10,052 bases of DNA from CAYMRB01 sp964392615 (GTDB taxonomy: Bacteria; Planctomycetota; UBA8108): assembly GCA_964392615.1 (NCBI GenBank), contig CAYMRB010000376.1:1-10052 (forward strand), in the 5' to 3' direction. The first letter of the stretch is position 1; every line of letters starts with the position of its first letter. Made by a program: the position numbers and the translations under genes. Positions 5,808 through 10,052 of this stretch are shown here, in pieces. The notes beneath the pieces are model-generated. The model made no database searches, had not been told where the DNA came from, and saw nothing but the letters and a program-made list of their open reading frames with translations.

Positions 5808-6092
5808 ATGCGCAAGTGCTATCGCTGCGGTACCCCGTGGCATGGGTACGGCTCCGAGCCCCGGACGCGCGAGATCTGCGAGGCATGTGGCAGCTACTAT
5901 CACTGCTGTGAGAACTGCCACCACTTCGACCACGCCGTGAGCCGCGCGTGCAGGTTGAAGAACACGGTGTACATCGGCTCGCGTACGGCGCTCAACTACT
6001 GCGAGGAGTTCCACCTCTACGACGAGCGCAAGAAAGCGTCGGAGGCCCGAGTCGACCGCGCCTTGGACCGCTGGGAGTCGCTCTTCAGCTGA
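5808..6092 (+). CDS. Small cysteine-rich, probable zinc-binding protein
   Basis: The product has 94 residues, with nine Cys and six His. Two CxxC knuckles (Cys4/Cys7 and Cys24/Cys27) are followed by HCCENCHH (32-39), His42, Cys48 and Cys65. Two tetrahedral zinc sites, or one zinc-ribbon plus a second metal site, would use these ligands. The last 25 residues form a charged helix. I do not recognise the family; a nucleic-acid- or protein-binding zinc ribbon is the natural guess, with no catalytic motif. ATG 5808 is preferred over an upstream in-frame start at 5679 because the purine-rich AGAGAAG (5799-5805) precedes it and the extra 43 residues look non-coding. The gene is transcribed alone, divergent from EF-G, and ends 94 bp from the convergent MerR gene. 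Confidence 0.85.
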   Translation: MRKCYRCGTPWHGYGSEPRTREICEACGSYYHCCENCHHFDHAVSRACRLKNTVYIGSRTALNYCEEFHLYDERKKASEARVDRALDRWESLFS

Positions 6093-6115
6093 CAGCTCGT
6101 TGAAGAAGGCAATCC

Positions 6116-6138
6116 GGCGCGATGGCGGCCATTTCGCC
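6116..6138. other. Stem-loop between convergent genes
   Basis: GGCG (6116-6119) can pair with CGCC (6135-6138) around an inner ATGG/CCAT stem (6122-6125 with 6129-6132). It lies in the 94-bp gap between the zinc-protein stop and the MerR stop. No T-run follows on either strand, so a terminator role is doubtful. Confidence 0.3.
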
Positions 6139-6186
6139 CAGGCTCTTCGTTGTCAGAACTCGACAATGCACCACATTGCCTGCGTT

Positions 6187-6588
6187 CTAACGCCTCGATC
6201 CTGGACGAGATGTCTCGCCCTCGCGCTCGGAGCCCTTTTTCAACGGACTGCTGAGCTCCCCACGCCCGTCGGCGGCGGCGTCGGTCGCTCGATCGGACGG
6301 TTCCGCCGGCCCCTCCACGCCGCAAGCGCGGCGAACGCGCTCCTCCTTGAAGAAGATCTCCCGGATGTGCCGCAACGCGTAGCCGGTATCCACCAGCCCG
6401 CGAATCCGGTGGATCAGCGGCACGACCCGCGGATGGAAGAGGCGCTGCCCCCCGGGGGTGTTCGACGCCTCCTCGATCAGCCCCAGCGTCACGTATCGAT
6501 AGAGCATCTGATGCGTGATACCGGTAGCCTCGAGGACGTCCTTGGTCTTCAGAAGGCGGGGCTGCGACTGCTCGGACATGGGACTCAT
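6187..6588 (-). CDS. Short MerR-family transcription regulator
   Basis: A 133-residue DNA-binding protein. Residues 12-80 carry the MerR winged helix-turn-helix: KTKDVLEATGITHQMLYRYV as helix-turn-helix, LGLIEEA, then the wing with GGQRLF (46-51) and a two-helix segment ending at EIFFKEE. The usual ligand-binding region after a long dimer coiled coil is missing; residues 88-133 are polar and probably disordered. A perfect TATAAT lies 19-24 nt before the ATG at 6588; ATG 6579 is an equally possible start (130 residues). Reading further upstream gives only Arg-Ser repeats from the hexamer array and is not real. The gene is divergent from birA with 131 bp between starts, so regulation of birA or of itself is plausible but not shown. 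Its target and signal are unknown. Confidence 0.85.
   Translation of the reverse strand: MSPMSEQSQPRLLKTKDVLEATGITHQMLYRYVTLGLIEEASNTPGGQRLFHPRVVPLIHRIRGLVDTGYALRHIREIFFKEERVRRACGVEGPAEPSDRATDAAADGRGELSSPLKKGSEREGETSRPGSRR
6234..6247 (-). repeat. Dispersed 14-mer, copy C
   Basis: The same 14-mer as at 3260-3273, here on the - strand and inside the disordered 3' end of the MerR gene, where it encodes part of SSPLKKG. Its presence in coding sequence suggests the repeat was captured by the reading frame. Confidence 0.5.
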
Positions 6589-6606
6589 CTCGTCGAAGGG
6601 GCCGCG

Positions 6607-6612
6607 ATTATA
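6607..6612 (-). promoter_or_regulatory. -10 element of the MerR gene
   Basis: A perfect TATAAT on the - strand, in the context CTATAATCGCG that is identical at the EF-G promoter. No convincing -35 hexamer is found 15-19 bp upstream. Start near 6600 leaves only about 12 nt before the first ATG. Confidence 0.5.
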
Positions 6613-6654
6613 GATCAGCCCCGCACAGGCGGCCACGCGGTTTCCGAGGACAGA

Positions 6655-6690
6655 CCGGCTCCGACTCCGGCTCCGACTCCGGCTCCGGCT
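6655..6690. repeat. Six-unit hexanucleotide tandem repeat in the merR-birA gap
   Basis: Six adjacent hexamers fill 6655-6690: CCGGCT at units 1, 3, 5 and 6, CCGACT at units 2 and 4, so most of the array has a 12-bp period. The last unit runs straight into the TATACT before birA and occupies the position a -35 element would have. Confidence 0.9.
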
Positions 6691-6695
6691 ATACT
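6690..6695 (+). promoter_or_regulatory. Possible -10 element of birA
   Basis: TATACT lies 24 nt before the birA start codon and is followed by a GC-rich discriminator. No -35 hexamer is visible because the hexamer repeat occupies that place; an activator might substitute for it. Confidence 0.35.
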
Positions 6696-6719
6696 GGCGG
6701 CCTTCACGGAGTCTCCGGC

Positions 6720-7481
6720 ATGACCTCTGGACCACGCTTTCCCATCGAGATCTTCGATCGTCTCGAATCGACGAACGACAGCCTCCATCGCGCCGCGGGC
6801 GCCGGCGCTCCGGAAGGCACGACGCACATCGCTCGCGAGCAGACGCGGGGGCGCGGCCGCGGGGATCACGATTGGTGGAGCCCGCCGGGAGCGGGACTGT
6901 GGATGTCGACATTGCTGCGCCCGACGCGTGCGCGTACGAACTGGGGCGGCCTCGCGCTGATCGTCGGCGCGGCGTGCCGTGCCGCCCTCGCGGGATTGGA
7001 GGTGCGTGGGGTCGAGCTCTACTGGCCGAACGATCTATACGTCGGCGACCGCAAGCTCGGCGGGATCCTGTGCGAGGCGCGCGGAGAGGGCGGGCAGCGC
7101 TGGGTCGTCGTCGGCGTCGGCATCAACATCGATCTGACGCCACCCGCTCTGCGCCTCTCGATGCCGACCGAGCTCCAAGACGCGGCAATCTGCATGACCG
7201 AGGCCGGGCCGCCGCGTGTTCGTGAGCCGCGCGCTCTCGCGATCGCCATCCTGACGCAGCTATGGCCGCTCTACCACCGCTTCGAACGCGGTGACGGCCT
7301 GCCGCACATCGTCGGCGACGATCTCGCCCACCGCGGCCGACGCGTCGAGGTCCTCGCTCCGAATCGCCCGCCGCTTCACGGCACGGTCGTCGGGCTGACG
7401 GACCGCGGCGAGCTCGTCGTTCAAGACACGACAGGAGCCGAACACGAGATTCACGCCGCGGAGGTCCGGTACGAGCACTGA
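6720..7481 (+). CDS. birA: Biotin--[acetyl-CoA carboxylase] ligase, catalytic type without HTH
   Basis: The enzyme activates biotin with ATP and attaches it to a lysine of biotin carboxyl carrier proteins in the cytoplasm. The 253 residues begin directly with the catalytic domain (FDRLESTNDS, 12-21), so this is the group I form lacking the DNA-binding domain of E. coli BirA. Visible motifs are QTRGRGR (41-47), WPND (102-105), RKLGGIL (111-117) and GVGIN (132-136); residues 207-251 are the small C-terminal SH3-like domain. In the biotinyl-AMP loop the GRGR is kept, but the next four residues are GDHD (48-51) where homologs usually have basic residues such as RGRK, and the Lys commonly before WPND is Tyr101. 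GGAG (6708-6711) lies 8 nt before the ATG. It ends 10 bp from a convergent gene. Confidence 0.93.
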   Translation: MTSGPRFPIEIFDRLESTNDSLHRAAGAGAPEGTTHIAREQTRGRGRGDHDWWSPPGAGLWMSTLLRPTRARTNWGGLALIVGAACRAALAGLEVRGVELYWPNDLYVGDRKLGGILCEARGEGGQRWVVVGVGINIDLTPPALRLSMPTELQDAAICMTEAGPPRVREPRALAIAILTQLWPLYHRFERGDGLPHIVGDDLAHRGRRVEVLAPNRPPLHGTVVGLTDRGELVVQDTTGAEHEIHAAEVRYEH

Positions 7482-7491
7482 GCCGAAGGTG

Positions 7492-7812
7492 CTATTGTGT
7501 GGATTCCCGCCTGCGCGTAGCCAGCCCACCGATCGCACAGATCGCGGCCGCGAGCACCAGAATCGGCGCCAGGACCGTCGCGCCGAACCAGAGCTTCACG
7601 TGCAGCAGACCGAGGAACAGCTCCCGGTGCTTGTCGCCCTCGTTTGCCACCGTGCCGCTGAGAACCGCCGTGTACTCCTCGAGCCCGACGAGCGAGCTGA
7701 CGCCGAATGCAACCGCGATGCCGATCGCGAGCAGCAGGAACAACCGGGCCGGCGAGACGCGCACGCGGCGTCGATCGGTGTCGCGGTGTCCTCCGAAACC
7801 CTCGGCGCTCAT
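7492..7812 (-). CDS. Two-span inner membrane protein
   Basis: A 106-residue protein with membrane helices at about 22-44 and 75-98. Basic residues at 14-18 and the RRR after the second helix place both ends in the cytoplasm, leaving a loop of roughly 30 polar residues (45-74) in the periplasm. No family is recognised and no catalytic motif is visible. Its ATG (7812) overlaps the TGA of the preceding gene as ATGA, so its translation is almost certainly coupled and its amount matched to that gene's product. It is the last gene of the four-gene run; its stop lies 10 bp from the end of convergent birA. A partner or anchor subunit for the upstream barrel-like protein is the likely role, by inference from the overlap. 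Confidence 0.8.
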   Translation of the reverse strand: MSAEGFGGHRDTDRRRVRVSPARLFLLLAIGIAVAFGVSSLVGLEEYTAVLSGTVANEGDKHRELFLGLLHVKLWFGATVLAPILVLAAAICAIGGLATRRRESTQ

Positions 7813-9041
7813 GGCGACGTTCCTCCCGCGACCACTTCGCTCCAGAGCGGCCCCGCGACCATCGAGTAAAGAAGCACCGCATCGCCGACGATGTTGCTGG
7901 CCCGGTAGCGCAGCCGCTCGTCCTCCTCGGTCGGGAACGCCGCGAAGTCGAGCGTCGCGCGCAATGCGCCATAGTATTCCCGATCGCCGAAGCTGCTCGC
8001 CGCGACGAGCGCCAGCCCGCTCGACCCGGCGCTCGCTTCGACCACCGGAACGATCGGCCCCGAGTCGACGTCGGTCGGCCCGACCCAGCTCTCGGGCCAT
8101 TCCCTCGCGTAGCCAAAACCTAGAACCGTCCGGCCGATCTCGCGACGAGCGCGCTCGTACTGATCGCGCGCGAAATCCTCGTCAACGAGGCGGAGGCAGT
8201 GGGCAGCGAACCAGATCGACGATCCCTCAGGCCCGTCGAGGTGCCTGCCGTCGTAGCCGAAGCTCGAGACGAGCAGGCCGGTCGCCGGGTGGAGGAGGTG
8301 CTCCTTGGCCGCGTCGACCCACCTCGCGAAGAACTCGCCGTGATCCGTTCCATCGAGCCGGTCGGACAGGCTCACGGAAGCCAGCGCCGCCGCGTTGCAG
8401 AACATCCAGCACTCGTCCGGATACGACTCGCAGCACAGGACAGGGCTCGCCTCCATGCGCTCGACGATTCGCTCGACGCGCTCGCGATGAAGCTCCGCCA
8501 GACGCTCGTCGGGCGCGATCATCCGTCGCGCGCCGAGCATCAGGGCAATCTCGCCGTCGACGAACAAGCTCCGTGACGGCTTCTGCGCGAACGGCCGGCC
8601 GTGCCCGTACCGCAGCAGGAAGTGCTCGTAGCCGCTCTCGGCTTCGACGCGCAGCGTGTCGTCCACGGCGCGGTCGATCAGCGCGAGGTGACGCTCCGCG
8701 TGCTCCGGATCGCGCCGCGCGATTTCGGCAAGCGCCAGCACGAGGAACGTCCGCCCCATGAAGTCCCACTCCGGGTTCGTCGACCGCGCGATGTCGGTCA
8801 CCTCGGCGCGCGCTTCGCCGTCACTCCAGAGAAAGTGATAGCGCGCGGCGAGCTGCCGAGCCTCCGGCGCGATAGCGGACGATTCGAACGTACCCGACGT
8901 GTCCGGCACGAAGAACCAGTGCACGCAGGGAAGCCACACCGCCGCCGCCACGAGCAGGGCGGCGAACGCTCCGAGCCACCGCGCGCACCACCCTGCGACG
9001 CCCCGACCGCTGTCCTTCGACCGGCTCGAGTCTTGGCTCAT
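7809..9041 (-). CDS. Membrane-anchored helical protein, possible linalool dehydratase/isomerase-like barrel
   Basis: 410 residues. A membrane helix at about 22-46 follows a basic N-terminus, so the body faces the periplasm. The rest is rich in amphipathic helices with aromatic and acidic motifs between them: PEWDFMGRTF (90-99), SLFVDGEIALMLG (158-170), LCCESYPDECWMFCN (202-216), GYDGRHLDGPEG (262-273) and TDVDSGPIVPVVEASAGSSG (323-342). This pattern resembles (alpha/alpha)-barrel enzymes, and the Cys-rich strip and DVDSGP region recall linalool dehydratase/isomerase-type proteins. That enzyme uses paired cysteines; here four (203, 204, 211, 215) cluster, but the spacing does not match exactly from memory. 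I therefore offer it as a candidate family, not an assignment. GAGG lies 8 nt before the ATG. It lies 25 bp after the lipoprotein gene and overlaps the two-span membrane protein by ATGA. Confidence 0.85.
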   Translation of the reverse strand: MSQDSSRSKDSGRGVAGWCARWLGAFAALLVAAAVWLPCVHWFFVPDTSGTFESSAIAPEARQLAARYHFLWSDGEARAEVTDIARSTNPEWDFMGRTFLVLALAEIARRDPEHAERHLALIDRAVDDTLRVEAESGYEHFLLRYGHGRPFAQKPSRSLFVDGEIALMLGARRMIAPDERLAELHRERVERIVERMEASPVLCCESYPDECWMFCNAAALASVSLSDRLDGTDHGEFFARWVDAAKEHLLHPATGLLVSSFGYDGRHLDGPEGSSIWFAAHCLRLVDEDFARDQYERARREIGRTVLGFGYAREWPESWVGPTDVDSGPIVPVVEASAGSSGLALVAASSFGDREYYGALRATLDFAAFPTEEDERLRYRASNIVGDAVLLYSMVAGPLWSEVVAGGTSP

Positions 9042-9066
9042 GATCGCAGCCTCGAAGTGGAAACCG

Positions 9067-9537
9067 CTACTCTTCCGGGGGGGCGGTCCCCGGACGCCGC
9101 ATATCGAACGTCCCGTGATCGGAGCTCGACCGGTACGCGCTCGCGTACTCGCCGTCGGCGCAGGTCCCGTCGTACTCGAATACGCCTCCAGCGAGCGAGC
9201 CCAGATCGGCCTCGCCGCGGAAACGGTAGGCGCCGTCCTCCTCCGTCACGTCCATCGGCAGATCGTACTCGAACGTCACGTCGCAGAAGACGAGCGTGTA
9301 CGTCGCGCGGTAGTACGCGTGATAGCGCCCGTCGCTGCTCTTCTCGACGATCGCGCGCAACCCGCCGGTATGCGCGTTGACGTCGCTCAGCCAGGTGCCC
9401 TCCCAGAGGCCGGCTAGCCCGTTGGCCGGCGGGCGATCGAGCTGCTCAGCCCAGCGATCCTCGAACGAGGAGCAGCCGGTTCCGCAGAGCGCCAGGAGGA
9501 CCAGAGAGAACACGAGTACGGATCGTGTGCCGTGCAT
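9067..9537 (-). CDS. Small beta-rich lipoprotein
   Basis: A 156-residue predicted lipoprotein. A hydrophobic signal (7-20) ends in GTGC, making Cys22 the lipid site; Ser after it would send the protein to the outer membrane. The mature part starts with a short polar linker and then shows alternating hydrophobic/aromatic strands (LAGLWEGTWLSD, RYHAYYRATYTLVF, GVFEYDG), like a small beta-barrel or sandwich of the lipocalin-like kind; two cysteines (about 85 and 126) could form a disulfide. No family is assigned. The ATG at 9537 is fixed by a perfect AGGAGG 6 nt upstream, which directly follows the stop of the deaminase gene; a TTG at 9552 is not a real start. Co-transcription with the deaminase before it and the membrane pair after it is likely. 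Confidence 0.85.
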   Translation of the reverse strand: MHGTRSVLVFSLVLLALCGTGCSSFEDRWAEQLDRPPANGLAGLWEGTWLSDVNAHTGGLRAIVEKSSDGRYHAYYRATYTLVFCDVTFEYDLPMDVTEEDGAYRFRGEADLGSLAGGVFEYDGTCADGEYASAYRSSSDHGTFDMRRPGTAPPEE

Positions 9538-9548
9538 CGTCGGCCTCC

Positions 9549-10028
9549 TCAATAGCGGATCTTCCCGTCCAATCCGTCCCAGAGATCGAAAGCCTCGAGC
9601 GCCTCGTCGCGCAGAACCTGCCCCATCGGGATCCGCCGGTCGCCAGGCGCCGCGGCGATCTCGGCGTAGATCCGCGCATCATCGAAGCCGACGCGTGCGG
9701 CGTCGTCGCGCGTCGCCGCATACCACACCGCGCGCGGCCGCGCCCAGTAGATCGCGCCGAGACACATCGGACACGGCTCGCAACTCGTGAAGACTTCGCA
9801 ATCGACGAGCTGGAAGCTGTCGAGCGCTTCGCACGCAGCCCGAATCGCGACGATCTCGGCGTGCGCGGTCGGGTCCCGTCGCGCGATCACGAGGTTGCTC
9901 CCCCTTCCGACGATCTCGTCATCGCGCACGACAACAGCTCCGAACGGCCCACCGTCGCCGGCGAGCATCGACTCGGTCGACAGCCGGATCGCCTCGCGCA
10001 TGAACGTGTCCTTTCGGGGGGCATGCAT
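9549..10028 (-). CDS. guaD: Guanine deaminase, GuaD-like CDA-fold enzyme
   Basis: This cytidine-deaminase-fold enzyme is expected to hydrolyse guanine to xanthine and ammonia in purine salvage. Zinc ligands and the catalytic Glu are visible: HAE (56-58) and SCEPCPMC (82-89, with Cys86 and Cys89 as ligands). GGPFGAVVV (26-34), DPTAHAEI, GAIYWARP (91-98) and GFDDARIYAEI (114-124) follow Bacillus subtilis GuaD closely from memory, favouring guanine deaminase over tRNA adenosine deaminase TadA. Length is about 159 residues, as in GuaD. The start is uncertain: ATG 10028 fits GuaD, whose homology includes the KDTF segment; ATG 10001 has AAAGGA 7-8 nt upstream; and the frame is open to the window edge through ATG 10037, so the N-terminus may lie outside. 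The lipoprotein gene begins 11 bp after its stop. Confidence 0.9.
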   Translation of the reverse strand: MHAPRKDTFMREAIRLSTESMLAGDGGPFGAVVVRDDEIVGRGSNLVIARRDPTAHAEIVAIRAACEALDSFQLVDCEVFTSCEPCPMCLGAIYWARPRAVWYAATRDDAARVGFDDARIYAEIAAAPGDRRIPMGQVLRDEALEAFDLWDGLDGKIRY

Positions 10029-10052
10029 GAATCGCATCCGCGGCGCCGGTAT

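Noticed and set aside
6083..6105. CTTCA/TGAAG stem around the zinc-protein stop as a terminator
   Set aside because: Only 5 bp with a long interior and no following T-run; too weak to call.
6589..6912. N-terminal extension of the MerR protein with an Arg-Ser repeat
   Set aside because: It translates the hexamer array and the antisense of birA; a TATAAT lies downstream of it, so the transcript would not contain it.
7499..8761. 420-codon open frame on the + strand opposite the helical membrane protein and two-span gene
   Set aside because: It is antisense to two genes with clear membrane segments and ribosome sites; its product is Arg/Ser/Pro-rich low-complexity sequence, the typical shadow frame of G+C-rich DNA.
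9538..9552. TTG start of the lipoprotein at 9552
   Set aside because: The codon overlaps the AGGAGG ribosome site that serves the ATG at 9537 and the deaminase stop.
1..10052. Search for rRNA, tRNA, insertion sequences, integrases and attachment sites
   Set aside because: No cloverleaf, rRNA-like stretch, transposase or recombinase motif, or paired terminal inverted repeats were seen by eye; a covariance or profile search was not possible here.

Overview
This is a G+C-rich (roughly two-thirds by eye), gene-dense bacterial chromosomal window. Lipoprotein-type signal sequences point to a Gram-negative (diderm) cell. A basic histone H1-like tail, a stand-alone FHA protein and an EF-G with some features of the mitochondrial/spd type together suggest a deltaproteobacterial-type lineage (Myxococcota, Binatota or similar) or Planctomycetota. 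That placement is inference. I see no rRNA, tRNA, CRISPR array, integrase or transposase.

Left part (1-3186): the 3' end of a Lys/Arg-rich histone H1-like gene on the + strand runs into tandem hairpins (270-343). Facing it on the - strand is a 510-residue envelope protein with a lipoprotein-like N-terminus, a coiled coil, one membrane span and an acidic cytoplasmic tail. Its upstream region holds a candidate promoter (-35 TTGCCG, -10 TATACT), a possible 79-codon overlapping upstream ORF with a strong Shine-Dalgarno, and a heptamer tandem repeat. Further upstream lies a gene for an FHA phosphothreonine-binding protein.

Centre (3295-7481): an elongation factor G gene (- strand) lies divergent from a small cysteine-rich, probably zinc-binding protein (+). 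Between them is a 407-bp region with a good promoter on each strand and a hairpin-rich leader. A short MerR-type regulator (-) is divergent from birA (+). BirA lacks the DNA-binding domain, and a hexanucleotide tandem repeat sits in the shared promoter region.

Right part (7492-10028): four closely spaced - strand genes form a likely operon. In transcription order they are a GuaD-like guanine deaminase, a small beta-rich lipoprotein, a membrane-anchored mostly helical protein that may belong to the linalool dehydratase/isomerase-like (alpha/alpha) barrel group, and a two-span membrane protein overlapping it by ATGA. The last three probably act together at the cell envelope; their task is unknown.

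Most genes look like ordinary core or lineage-specific genes. The best leads for something undescribed are the ATGA-coupled membrane pair with its lipoprotein, the zinc protein with its structured leader, the lipid-anchored coiled-coil/FHA pair, and the repeat-flanked MerR/birA control region.
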